Notes under the pieces: generated by a model
Seen by the model: only the letters and a program-made list of their open reading frames with translations
Database searches by the model: none
Told to the model about the DNA's origin: nothing
Made by a program: the position numbers and the translations under genes
Origin: Viscum album
Taxonomy: Eukaryota > Streptophyta > Magnoliopsida > Santalales > Viscaceae
NCBI GenBank assembly: GCA_963277665.1
Contig: OY728143.1
Span: 541,310,394-541,374,393 of the forward strand
DNA length: 64,000 nucleotides
Reading direction: 5' to 3'
Shown here: positions 1 through 12,400 of the stretch, piece after piece
Layout of the letters: every line of letters starts with the position of its first letter
Position numbering within the stretch: the stretch's first letter is position 1

Positions 1-310
1 TAAATAAAATAAAAAATTATTTAAATAAAAGATTGGTTTTAAAATATAACTTAGTGTTTTTCAGGTTTCATAAAAAATTGAATGTTTTCAGAAAAATACA
101 AAAAATTCACCATTAGCTACTTTTGATATTCCGAATCCAAAAATATAGTATATTTTGAAGGATAAAATTTATATAATTTTAAAAAGTGTGTATTAATATT
201 CATAACAGCTAGTTTGATTAGTTGAGGTGTTTTAGAACTAGATGTTGTGTACAACACATGCTATTGTATTATTCAAAGAGAAGCATATAGTGGATGATTG
301 GGCTGTTACA
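1..310 (-). mobile_element. 3' LTR fragment of element A1 (Ty3/gypsy family A)
   Basis: This is the right-hand end of a family A LTR; the rest lies beyond the left edge of the window. It aligns well with the ends of the A3 LTRs near 26220-26459 and 32580-32816, sharing the stretch around 'ataacagcta', 'gtgttttagaact' and the terminal 'gttaca' at 305-310. It is followed directly by a polypurine tract and the decayed end of pol on the minus strand. That makes it the 3' LTR of an element lying on the minus strand. Confidence 0.85.
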
Positions 311-325
311 CTCTCCCCTAATTCG
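311..325 (-). other. Polypurine tract of element A1
   Basis: The plus strand reads ctctccccta directly after the LTR end, so the minus strand is a purine run (taggggagag) next to the 3' LTR. This is where plus-strand DNA priming occurs in LTR retrotransposons. The same position in A3 (26460-26472) has a matching run. Confidence 0.7.
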
Positions 326-356
326 AATTATTTTGTCCCCAAAATTTCTAGAATAT

Positions 357-3300
357 TAATACATAAAAATCCTCGGGTTGTTGTTCATCATATGTTCCTC
401 GGGTTCCCACATTGCCTCTTCCTTATTATGGTTAAACAATAAATCTTTTACCAAACGAGTCATCCTGTTTCTTCGCACTTGTTCTCTTATGTCAAGAACC
501 ATGAAATGATCTTCATAATAAGACAGATCAAGTTACAGTTTTAATTCCACATAGGCGAGTAAATGCATTTGTCTAACATGTATTCTCACAATAGTGATAC
601 GTGGAATAGATCGTAAACCTTGGAGAGACTTGGGGGCTTTGCCAAACGGTAAATACAACCCCATTTTGTTCTAGAATTTCGAAAGGTCCGATGTAACTAG
701 GACTTAAAATTACCTTCTTACCGAAATTTATAACACTCTTCCATGGAGATACCTTCAAGAAAACATGATCTCATACCTAAAATTCCAAATCCATCCATTG
801 GTAATCGACATAGCTCTTCTGCCTAATTTGAGCAGCTTCGATGTGGGTTTGTATCACCTTCACCTTTTCAATCATTTCCTCCAAACGTTTTTGGCCTATG
901 AGTTTTCTTTCACTAACATCATCGCATCATTTTGGTGTGCGACATCTCTTTCATTATAGCGCTTCATATGGTTCCATCTGAATACAAGAACAAATTATAT
1001 TGTTATAATAAAATTCTAACAGAGGTAAATATTGATCCCACAAACATTGAAAGTAAAGTGATCATGATCTCAACATGTTCTCTAAGTATTGAATAGTCGG
1101 TTCTGATTGTCCATCAGTTTGGGGGTGGTAGGTAGTTGTCAAACGATGTTCAGTATCTAGGTATTTCTAAATAATTTTGTAGAATCTTGATGTAAAACTT
1201 GGATCACAGTTAGAAACAATCGATAGGGGCACTACATGAAGGCTCACAGCTTCATTAAAATATAGTCTTGCAAGACATTCAAGTGGTAAATCTTCTCTTC
1301 TAGTAGGAATTTATGCTAACTTTGTATAATGATTAACAATGACCCATATTTCATCATTCCTTCTTGGATTCACTGGTAGTCCCATGACAAATTCCATTTT
1401 AATATTATCTCATTTCCACTCAGGTATGGGAGTATTTTTCATGACTCCTCTACGTTTTTTACCTTCCGATATTAACTTGTTGACAAACCATACATCTTGA
1501 AACAAAATCAGCAATATCCCTCTTCGTGTTGTGCCACCAAAAATGTTCTTTAAATTCTCTGTACATCTTTGTGATACCAGGGTGTATAGAGAAATTGAAG
1601 ATATGAGAATCATCTAACAATTCCCTTTTTGATCAGGTATATCAAAAACAAAATGTCTCTTCCCAAATTTTGAAATCCCATCTTCATATACGAAGTCAAT
1701 GAATCTCCCATCATTCACATATTTAATCTTCTTTTGAGAGTCCTCATCATCAGCCTGAGAACTATTTTTCCTTTCAAGTAATCATGGATTGGCATCCATT
1801 TGGAAAATTATTTATTTTTCACTTTCCATATTATTCGCATATACATCGTTACTGGATCAATGAAAATTGGATGCCTTTCAATTATAATCTTGTTCAAAAC
1901 TATATGATCCTTTCTGATCAATGCATCTACCACCTTATTTTCCATCCAAAGGTGGCAGTGTATTGTGCAATCATAATCCTTGAGTAGTTAACACCATCAC
2001 CTTTTCCTCATGTGGAGTTATTTCTATGAGAAAATATACTTCAAAATAATATTATGGGTATATATCTCATATATTTCAACATAGATATAATGTATCTATT
2101 TCATCAATGCAATGATTACAGCAGCTAACTCAAGATTATGAGTAGGATAGTTTTTCTCTTGAATTTTTAGCTATCGTGATGCATAGGAAATAACTCCATA
2201 ATTCTACATTATTACACAACCAAGTCCATTATTTTATGCATCAATATAAATAACAAAACCATCATTGCTTGATGGTTGAGTCAAGATAAGGTCATTGACA
2301 AATCTTCTCTTCAGTTCTTCAAAACATAATTCACTAACTTTTTTCAGAAAAAATTAACCCCTATACGTGTGAGCTTTGTTAATGGATTATCCATCTGGGA
2401 AAAATAATGGAAGAAACGTCAATAATAAGATGCTAAACTAATAAAAATATGTAGCCCAGTTATACTCATTGGTGACAGCCATTCTTGGATTTCCTGGGTT
2501 ATATAATGATCCAACGAGATTCCATCCTTATAGACAATATGGCCAGTAAATAAAATCTCTGGAATCTAGAATTTATACTTGCCAAAATTCCCATATAATT
2601 CATGTCTTCTAATAGTCTTCAGAATATTGATCTAGTGATTTTCATGATCTTTGTAGCTTTTAGAGTATACCATGATGTCATCAATAAATACCACTACAAA
2701 GTCATCATGATCTTCTTTGAAAACTCTATTCATCAGATCCCTGAAGACAGAGGGTGCATTAGTCAAACCAAATGACATTACTGTAAACTCGCAATGCTCG
2801 TACCAGGTTCGAAATGCTATTTTCTAAATGTATTCCTTGTTCACACAGAACAAATGATATCCATATCGAAGTTCATTCTTTTAATAGTATTGAGCTTCTG
2901 GATGTTGGTCGAATAAATCATCAATATGAGGTAGGGGAAATTTTTACTTAATTGTTATAGAATTGATCTCCCTATATTCAATTCTCAAACTCATTGATCC
3001 ATATTTCTTCTTAAAAATAATAATAGGGGTTCCCCGTAGAGAAACACTGTGGAGAATAAATACCTTATTACTCAATTCCACTGGTTGTTTCTTCAGTTAC
3101 ACAAATTCCATTGTGTCCATTCTATAAGGGGTCTTTGATATGGGAAATGAACCAGGAATTAATTCAATGGAAAACTCAATTTCTTGTTCGAGACTATGTA
3201 TAGGTAAATCCTCTACAAACACATCAACATATTCTTACACAATAGGTACTCCTTCTACTTGAACATTCATTTCCTCATGAATGGTTATTTAATTTTCTTC

Positions 3301-3790
3301 CTTCCGAAAAATTGAATTTAGTTGATCTACTGGGGGTGGATCATGATAAGAATTAAGTTGTGATATTCTGGATCCAATGATAAGGTACTCCTTATCATCA
3401 TCAAAAATATTAAACTCCTTATTCTTACAATAAATTTTCACATCATGCTCTGAAATCCAATCCATATCGAGGATTATATAAATTCAATCATGGGTATGAT
3501 GATGAAATTAACAGATAATTAAAATTTATATACCTTAATTGGAACTAATTCACAAAACATTGTTGCAATGATACATCCCTTCAGTGTTTTTACTGAACAC
3601 TCCCTTGTTAAATCAAATTTGAAATATCTAATTTTCATAGAAGACTTCAAAAATATGAAACAACGTGATTATCCAAAATCAAATAAAGCATTGGCTAAAC
3701 TTGAGGAAACCATTAAATTACCTGCCACTATGTCTTTCAGATCATCAACATTAGAAGTAGTGATATAATATTCATGCCCTTTATCCCTTG
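357..3790 (-). pseudogene. Decayed pol (PR-RT-RNase H-INT-chromodomain) of A1
   Basis: Translating the minus strand piecewise, with several frameshifts and stops, gives all pol domains in Ty3/gypsy order. A protease active-site region with a broken LFDxG motif lies near 3690. Reverse transcriptase lies at about 2600-3060, with PLPHIDDLFDQ, a FGLTNAP-like stretch and FIDDI near 2670-2700. RNase H at about 2110-2280 contains a GLGCV-type core. The integrase zinc region is at about 1410-1640, and the core ends in YHPQTDGQSE near 1100-1135. The GPY/F module at 573-758 reads SPSYIGPFEIL. A chromodomain-like tail at about 357-540 contains EEAMWEPEE and ends at a stop at 357-359. Numerous in-frame stops show it is dead. 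The chromodomain tail points to the chromovirus branch of Ty3/gypsy; the exact lineage needs a tree. Confidence 0.85.
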
Positions 3791-4812
3791 GCCTTTTCTG
3801 AGGTAAGTTACCTTAACGCTTAGGACATTCATTTACATAATGTGCCCTTTATCTACAATTTTAGATTTCAACATTAACATCATATTTCATCCCCTTACAA
3901 TCACGATCTTGGAGGTCTTTATCACCACACTTGTAACATACACCCATTCCCTATAGACAAGTACCAGGGTGTTTATTCCGTCATTTATTATAGGATGGAT
4001 ATTAAAATTATCCCTTCTTCCCTTTATTTCCATTTCTACAGTGTTCTGCAGATCTCTTCTTCTCTTTATTTTTTTTACAGTCATAATACTTAGTGTATTC
4101 TTTTTCTGTCTTGATAGCATATGAGAAAATATTTTCATATGATGAGATGGATTGTGAGAAAAATGATCAATAGAGAAATGGTTTTACCCAATCAATGAAA
4201 CTATTAATCTTAATTCATGGGTTACTTATGTATTCTTTAGTATGCCTCGTTAACCTTGTAAAGTTAGCTTCATTCTTAGCCACATTCTCATCCTATTTAT
4301 TCCACCGACTCATAAATTGTCCTTCCATATCCGCTCAATGGTCATGAAGAAATAGTTTTTCTAATTAAATTTCTTTAAACTCCATCCATTCAATATTTGA
4401 TACATCATCATCTTCCTTTATGTTTGGAATCAATGACCACCATTTAACAACATCTCCATTGATGTGGTAAACTTTAATGATAAATTTTTCCCTTTCGCTA
4501 CACCCAAAGGCATGGAATAATTTCTCTAAAGAATTTATCCATTTCCAAGATACTAATGGATTTCTACCCCATTGAATGTTGGGGGTTGTTTCCACATGAA
4601 GTGATATAACATTTATCCTCCACACTGTAGATCAGGGTGATCTGAATGAGTAAGGTTATAATTCATAACATGAGTGTGTTTTCCTAGTATAGTGATAAGC
4701 TGATCATAACCAGTTCTATGACCATATCAACTATAATTATCCGGAGTTGGATGGAAATCATTATATGTATTGCGTGCGTTGATACAGTTTTATTCCTTCC
4801 ACTAGGAGCCAT
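3791..4812 (-). pseudogene. Decayed gag of A1
   Basis: Capsid and nucleocapsid region, homologous to the better preserved A3 gag at 27497-28564. The start at 4810-4812 corresponds to the A3 start codon, in the shared context 'gccatttctaaacaatgg'. The capsid core at 4365-4625 carries SLEKLFHAFGCSEREK and GDVVKWWSLIPN, matching A3. Zinc-knuckle remnants follow at about 3790-3960. Several frameshifts and stops break the frame. In an intact element gag would package the RNA and form virus-like particles in the cytoplasm. It would have been continuous with pol, or nearly so. Confidence 0.8.
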
Positions 4813-5298
4813 TTCTAAACAATGGAAGTCACTAGATTAATTTATAAATCACAATACCTAAATCCAAACTTATAAAACACTTAACATAAATTGAACAGTT
4901 CATAGATATAATCCATAATCATAAAAAAAATTTCTTTGAGGATGTATATAGTCATAAACCCTTCATAATGGTTGGTAAAGAAAATTAGAATTATCATAAG
5001 CTTGTCCCCCGAGAGTGTCGTAACCAAGAGTGCCATAGGCCCATTGTCGTGCACCATTTCTCGTTCGAGTATATCTCAAAGCGTTGTTTTTATGTTTTAC
5101 CTCTAGGTAAATCTGTGACAAAGCCACCTCTACCTACTCATATATAAAAAGGGAACTATTATTTAGAGAACTCACAAAATCTCAAGAATACCAAAATTCT
5201 AAAAGTTCTTCTATACTAATTCTCAAAGACTATCTTAGCGCTATGTTATTTATTCATAGTTTATCTATATCTAGTCTCCAAGGGTTATACTGAGATTC
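4813..5298 (-). other. Untranslated leader of A1
   Basis: This spacer between primer-binding site and gag has no open frame. It aligns with the A3 leader (28565-29054) and the A2 leader (10875-11362). The shared block includes 'cccattgtcgtgcacca' and the stretch around 5040-5140. About 490 bp is an ordinary length for a Ty3/gypsy leader. Confidence 0.7.
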
Positions 5299-5311
5299 CT
5301 CTGATACTAAC
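5299..5311 (-). promoter_or_regulatory. Primer-binding site of A1 (initiator tRNA-Met type)
   Basis: The plus strand reads ctctgatactaac, whose reverse complement is one base from the usual plant initiator tRNA-Met primer site (TTGGTATCAGAG). It lies immediately next to the LTR boundary at 5312. It fixes the orientation: the LTR to the right is the 5' LTR of a minus-strand element. Confidence 0.8.
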
Positions 5312-8300
5312 TGTAATGCCCTGACCCCATAAGCCCAGATTTGGAGCATTATTACGTATCATTGTAATGATCACAAAAGATCATGTTTCGAAAGACCCAT
5401 TAGTTTATTAGCCTTGGAAATACTAGATACATTCATAAGGTTTACATTGCATTATAGAATGGAAAACTGCAACAACTTTTTTCCAATAGAAAACACTCAT
5501 ATCCCATAGAATATCCCTACAGGTCATTCAAAATACAATTATTTGAATCCTGAGAAAAATAAAACATAGAAAGTGGTGAGCTTATATTCTCATTAAGGGT
5601 AATAATATAGAGAAAACATTATTAAATAATCATAAACATTTAAGTAAATGAATAGAAATTAAACAAAAGCCTTTTCAACATAAAATTCATCATAATAGAG
5701 AATATATAAATCCAAATAATTCCATTTACATACTCAAATCGATATCATACTATTCAAATAATCACATGAAATATCAATAAACATTTTCATAATGATGGAG
5801 TGTATAATGGAAGATTTCATTACCACATAGTGAAGGCCTTATTCCCAGACTACAAATAATATTTTGTCAAGGCCTTATGCCAAGACACTAGTTTGTCTTC
5901 TGAGACCTACCGATGCATCGAGGGTTTATAGCGGGCTCCACCCATCACTTACTATGTCCATTTCATTCCTCATATGAAAGGTTTTAAACATGACATAAAC
6001 ATTCGTATTAAAACTGGCATACGAAATGTCAATACATTATCAATAAAACTTGAATGTTATAAAATAACACATACATAGTCAAAAGTATCACAAAACCTTC
6101 AATACATTATCTAAGATTTGTATCATAGTAAATCTACATCAAACAGCTTACAAATCCATCAAAGGACGTCGAAATATTTGAAATGAAAACTATATGAAAG
6201 AAATACTTCTTTCTATTTTGAAACCATTTAAAAGAAAAAAATATATTTTGGAAATATTCCTATAATCTTGTAAGGGAAGCCTTGATGATGTTATAATAAT
6301 GTAATATATGTAGACCAATCGTATAAGATAAAAAATCATTTTTACCATAATTTTTTCGAAAAGGTAATGAAGTAATTTCTTTGGAAAATGACAGAAAGAT
6401 TCCTTTCAAAAAGTATAATGTCAAATAAGGGAATAAATGACATTAACCAAAAGTCTAGTAGGTATTAAAAATGTTATGGAATATTTTTAGTAAAACGTGG
6501 ATGAGGATGATAAAGAGGTCCCAGAAGATAATTACATATAATAAACCTTGAATAATGAAGAGGTTTTAGAATTAACCATTACTATGTAATTTTCTGTGTT
6601 CGAGGGTAGGTTTACCTCATCTATAATGGAGATATAATAGTTATTAAATTATAAATGAATCATATATATTAATATCATATCATATATGATTTTTTAAAAT
6701 TAATTTGTTAATAATAATTTAGTATTATCTTCGTTTTTGGTATTAACTAATTCGTTTTCCTTTATATGATTTTTTATGTAAGTAATGTTCTTTCTGGATA
6801 AGATGTATATTATTCATATTCAGAATGATATTTAGTATTTCAAAATTATTTTAAATCATATATTGAAAACTAGCCTTCAATGGATTGGATGGGGAATGAA
6901 TCTCATCGTGTTCTTTGAGACGGTAATCCATACATACCCACACGCGACAATATCATTCTTATGGTATTAAAATCATATATAATAGGATTTTATTTCATAT
7001 ACAAAGAATTATTATGATGTTATATTTATTATTTACATCATTTACACATCATTATTATACCCATCAAAATTATAATGTATTGAATAACAACTAAACCATG
7101 ACGTGGAGACAGTAAGCCTTATTTACACACATATGGTGACATGTCATTTAAAGGATGGATAGAATAATTAATATGGTTGTAAAATATATATAATAAAATC
7201 ACAGTATATAAAAGATATTGTAGTTACTATTTTATAATTGATACAATAAGGAATGATGAAGTGGATAAAGAAAAAACATGAAAGAGTTGGTGAGATATTT
7301 ACCTCTTCTTCGGGTTCATCCAGTTGATTTGATAAAAATGGATCCTTTGGTAAGAGTTATGACAAAATTAAGGACTCTAGGATGAATGGAGGTCAGTGGA
7401 GAAGATATTTCGGTTGGGAATGGATAATCCAAATGGCTTTGAAGGTGTGAATTTTAGAGAAGGGGATGTTCCCTCTTATAAGAGGGGGGATGGGCACCTT
7501 AAGAAAATATAGATTTATAATTTTATAATAAAATAATTTTCGGTTTCTAATGGCTCAGAAATGAATTATATAAAGGATGATGTGGGTTTGGGTCAAAAAC
7601 CTCTAAACAAATAGATTTTATACCAGTTTGGTTTACTATATTAACCATATATTTTAGATTTTACTGTTAGTTAAATAGTTTGACATTTACCATGTTTCTT
7701 TGTATTTTTATATGGTTAATAAACATAAAATAAACATCCAAGAGTACCCCAAGTGGTTCATTAATGATACAAAAATCAATATATAAGTCTTTTGTAAGAA
7801 CCATAGATTTTTAGAATTATTATATCAACATATAATATAGAATTTTTTAAAAAACTTATTTATGTCAATTTTGAGGTTCTTTAATAATAGAATTTTTTAA
7901 TGTCCTAAAACATTTATTACTTCAAACTAAAAACATTTAAACAACCCTATCATTTCATATAAACCATGAAAAATATTTTAATTCATTAAATGTCTCAAAT
8001 TAGTTATATTTGGATATTTATAATATAAATTATTTTAATCTTTCATTAATATGGTAATTACTACATCCTCATTGTGTCATATATAAATTTAATTATTTAA
8101 TATATAGAAATTATAAATAAAATACCATTATATAGGAAATTATTTGATATTTCTATTGAATATTTATAGTCGATTTTAGATTAAGTGTAACCCAATATTA
8201 AAAATGGTTCAGTTATTAATCTTTGAATTTAACTCTTTTAAGTCTTCATTAAATAAAATAATAATAAATGTTCTAATCTAATCCATGTGAACCAAATAAG

Positions 8301-8955
8301 TTCATATTTTATTCCTATGGTTGTTTTTTTTCAAATTATAATTATCCAATATAATTAGGACATGTTTTAGGGTTATAATAATATCATTTTCCCTTAATTA
8401 CCCTACTTGCATTTAACCACGGTAAGTAAAAGTAAAAATTTACTATTCACAAAAAATTATTTTCATCTTATTGAACCACGTTTCACTAATTGATATCAAC
8501 CATTACTCTTTGAATTTCTTATTTTAACTCACATAAGCAGTAGATTTATGTTTTATTTAAATTTACAAATTCTCCTAGGAGGTGGCTAAAATACGGTAAA
8601 ACGTTCAATAAAATTTTTATATATCTAAAATTATTATAAAATGAATCCAATTAATTACATTGAACTTATGTAGATATTATGTATCAATTTTGACCTAAAT
8701 TTTTCTAAAAGAATAAATAACTATTTAAATAAAAATTTGGGTTTAAACAATAAGTCAGTGTTTTTCAATCTTCATCAAAAATTGATTTTTTTTAGAAAAA
8801 TACCAAAAATTCACCCTAATATATTTTTGATATTTCGAATGCAAAAATGAATACCATTTTGATTTTTTATGGTGTGTTAGAACTTGAAGTTGCGTAAAAC
8901 ACAAGATATTGCATTTTTTAAAGAAAAGAGTACCATGGAAGCATGAGGTGTTACA
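5312..8955 (-). mobile_element. Full 5' LTR of A1
   Basis: The LTR starts with tgtaatgccc at 5312 and ends with ggtgttaca at 8955, about 3.64 kb. Similarity to the A3 and A4 LTRs runs along its length. Landmarks are the 'ttggaaatactagatacattcata' stretch near 5410, the 'tgagacggtaatcca' motif near 6914, the 'tggagacagtaagcc' motif near 7103, and the end near 8870-8955. It contains no open frame of note. At 8956 the sequence changes abruptly to the interior of an oppositely oriented family A LTR, so A1 most likely inserted into the A2 5' LTR. The first five bases after it, aatat, would be one copy of the target duplication. Confidence 0.85.
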
Positions 8956-10860
8956 AATATTTTTATAAAAAAGGTACAAATGTATTTATAATTCTATCCA
9001 TCCTATAAATGGCAGTGTTACCATACATGCGTAGTACGGATCACCGTCTCAACTTCATGGGGTAGTTTTTTATTCAAATACATCATCATTTGGATGAGTA
9101 TATTAATCTGTATAAATGATGTAAATAATAAATATAACATGATAATGATTCTATATATATTATATACCATCTAATTATATATGATTTAAATATCAACATA
9201 AATATATTAACACTCGTGCGTACGTACGGATTACCATTTCCACGAACGTGATGATATTAATTCCCCATCATATCCATTAGAGACTAATTTTCATTTTTTG
9301 ATTAAAATTTTTTTTTAAAGCCATTATATCATTCTGAATATGAATAAGGTACATATTATCCATACCAAACATTACTTACATAACAAAGAATATAGGGGAA
9401 AATGAATCCGTTAACACCCGAAACAATGATACTATTAAAATATCATTAACAAAGCAATATTAGAATATCATATATGATATCATATTAATGTATATAGTTC
9501 TTGTATAATTTAATAAAAATGATTAAACTATTATACAGGTGGTTAACGGACCCTAGAGTAAGGAAATGTACAAGGTAATGGTTAATTTCATGATCTCTTT
9601 ATTATATGAAGTTGTTTTTACCTAAGTATGTACAGGGACCTTTTTATCATCCACATCCATGTTTTCATAAAAATTTATTTCAAAACATTTTTATCATTTA
9701 CTATATTATTGGTTAAAGTCATTTATACAATTATTTTATGATATATTTTTTTAATGTAACCATTCTGTCATTTTCCAAACAAGGTAAATTATGTCATTTT
9801 CGAAAAATTTAAGGAATAATGTTTTTTAACTTATACGGCAGGTGCGGCTATTTTCCTCCATTATAACATTGTCGAAGAATTCCTTATAAGATTATATGAA
9901 TATTTTCAAAATAAATGTTTTCATTTGTAATTACATGAATTATAAATGATTTAAAAATAGAAATAGATACTTCTCTAAAAAATATTTTATTACATCTATG
10001 TTAACATCCTTTGGTAGATTTTAAGGTTGTTTGAAGATGGTTTGTTATGATACAAAACATATGTATTGTTTTGAAGGTTTGGTGACATGTTTGACTATGG
10101 ATGTGTTAGTTTTTCACTATTCATGGTTTATGTATAATGTATTGACATTTCGTATGAATGTTTTAATACGAATGTTTAAGTTATGTTTAAAACATTTCAT
10201 ATGAAGAATGTATTGGACATAGAAAGTGATAGGTGGAGTCTGCTATATCATCATGATGTATCAGTAGGACACACGAGACAAAATAGTGTCTTTTAAAAAG
10301 GCCTTGAAAAAATCATATTTTTAGTCTTGGAACAAGGGCTTCATTATGTGGCTATGAAGTCTTGCATTATGCATTCTATGAATAAGAAAGTGTCTATTGA
10401 TATTTCATGTGATTTTTCGACTAGTAGAATACCCATGTGAATAAGTAAATTTCATTGTTTGATTTTATAATTTTCATATTATGTTGAAGTTCATGTTTAA
10501 AAGGATTTTGTTTTTGTCTTACGTTGGCTTAAATATTTAGGCATATTTATGAAAATATCTCCTATATTATATTCCTTACTGAGCATCTAAGCTCACCCCT
10601 TTCTATGTTTTATTTTTCCTAGGATGCGAAGAAGTATATTATAAATGACCAAAAGGGATATTTTAAGGTTTAAGAGTGTGACCTATGGAGTATATGTTGT
10701 TGTATTTTGTTATATTATAATGTATTGTAAAACATATGAATGTATCTATTATTTCCAAGGCTACTAATCTAATCGGTATTTCGAGACATGATCTTTTGTG
10801 ATCTTGCCAATGTTATGTAACAATGGATCAACTCTAGGTAACTCGGGTCAGGGCGATACA
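8956..10860 (+). mobile_element. 5' LTR of A2, truncated at its start by A1
   Basis: This is the plus-strand version of the last 1.9 kb of a family A LTR. It is the reverse complement of about 5312-7200, at reduced identity. It holds two copies of the repeated LTR motif in inverted sense (9029-9061 and 9214-9254) and ends with gggcgataca at 10860, matching the LTR terminus. A primer-binding site follows at once, so this is a 5' LTR. The missing first part should lie left of the window, beyond the other end of A1. Confidence 0.8.
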
Positions 10861-10861
10861 A

Positions 10862-10874
10862 TTGGTATCAAAGG
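10862..10874 (+). promoter_or_regulatory. Primer-binding site of A2
   Basis: ttggtatcaaagg differs from the initiator tRNA-Met site (TTGGTATCAGAG) only at one internal base and lies one base after the LTR end. It shows that the internal domain to the right belongs to a plus-strand element. Confidence 0.8.
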
Positions 10875-11362
10875 ATGTTCCGTACAATCATTTTAAGTTA
10901 TAATTAGAAAATCTCTGATTAGAGAACATTACCCTAATATAGGCTTTGAGTCTTAGTACAGAATAACAACATATATTTTTTGTATTGTAGAGATTTAGTG
11001 AGTTTTTCAAGAAATAAATCCTTGTCTAGATACAAGTAGGTAGAGGAGGCTCTGGCACAGATGTAACTTGGGGTTAAAACTTGAAAACACCACTTAGAGC
11101 AAGACTCGAATAAGAACTGGTGAACGACAACATTCCTTGCTTCACTCTTGGTTACAGTACTCCAAGGGGATATGATTAGGATAATCCTCATTTTCATTAC
11201 AAACCATTATGAAGGCATTATGAGTATATACATCCTCAATGAAAACATTCTTATGATTATGGATTATATCCATAAACTGTTCAATTTATGTTTACAATTT
11301 TACAAGTTTGAAATTACATATTGTCCTTCATAAACTAATAAAGTGTATGACATTGTATAGAA

Positions 11363-12400
11363 ATGGATTCTTGTGGATGGAATGGAAACCATATCAACTC
11401 ACGTAATCTATGTAAGGATTTCATTCTTAATCATGATAATTATAGTTGATATGGTGATGCAACTGGTGCTGATTAGCTTATCACCATACTAGGTCAACTC
11501 ACTCGGGTTTTGATTAATATCCTTACCATTATGGAGAACCCTGACCAACAACATCTAGGATCAATGTTAGACCGATTCATGAGGCAACAACCACCAAAAT
11601 TCAATGAGACTACAAATCCATTTGTAGCCGAGCAATGGATATGTTTCTGAGAAAAAGTATTCTATGATTTTGGGAGTAACAAAAGTGAAAAAGTTTTCAT
11701 GGAAATTTATCGCCTCACGGGAGATGCAAATAAATGGTGTTCATTGATTCAAAACACAAAGGAAGATTATGAAGTATGAAATATGGAATGGAGGGAGTTT
11801 AATCATATTTTTATATAAAAATATTTTCCTCGTGACCATCATGCATATATGGAATGGAAATTGTTATGACTTAAACAAAAAGATGATGAGAATGTCGAAA
11901 AATGCAAGGCTATATTTACATGGTTAGAAAGGCATGCTGAAGATTATATACATAACCCAAGAAGTATGATTGATTGTTTCATTGAGGGGTTGTAACCATT
12001 TATTTTCAGAGCATTAGTATCATAATCCTACTAGTTATACAAAGATATTGTGTAATGTTCTATCATGATAGAAAAAGAATTATCTATGTCTTATGGCATT
12101 AATAAAATGTAGGAGAAGAAGAGATCTATTGAACACTTTAGATATAGAAATAAGGGGAAGAATGGAAAATTTGAATACCCATAATGTGGTAAATGTGGGA
12201 AGAAATACACTAGTACTTGCCTGAAGGGAATGAGAGAATGATACAAGTGTGGTGAAAAAGGCCACCAAGCTCGTGATTGGAAAGGGAAGAAAGATGCTAC
12301 CAATATTGAATTCTACAATTGTAGAGAAAGGGAGAATTAAGAAAATGAATGTCCTATGTGCCAAGAAAATATACCTCATAAAAAGTCAAGGGATCAAGGC
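11363..12400 (+). pseudogene. Decayed gag of A2, cut off by C1
   Basis: The start codon at 11363-11365 lines up with the A3 gag start. The capsid region at about 11530-11820 contains SMLDRFMRQQPPKF, RLTGDANKW and NMEWREF, nearly as in A3 gag. Zinc-knuckle remnants lie at 12184-12280 (CGKCGKK..., then YKCGEKGHQARDW, both with lost residues) and at 12309-12355. Several in-frame stops occur, for example in 'WICF*EK'. The homology stops at 12400, inside the basic region that follows the last knuckle, where the C1 LTR begins. No pol of A2 is found on the far side of C1; it was lost with the deletion at 18591. Confidence 0.85.
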
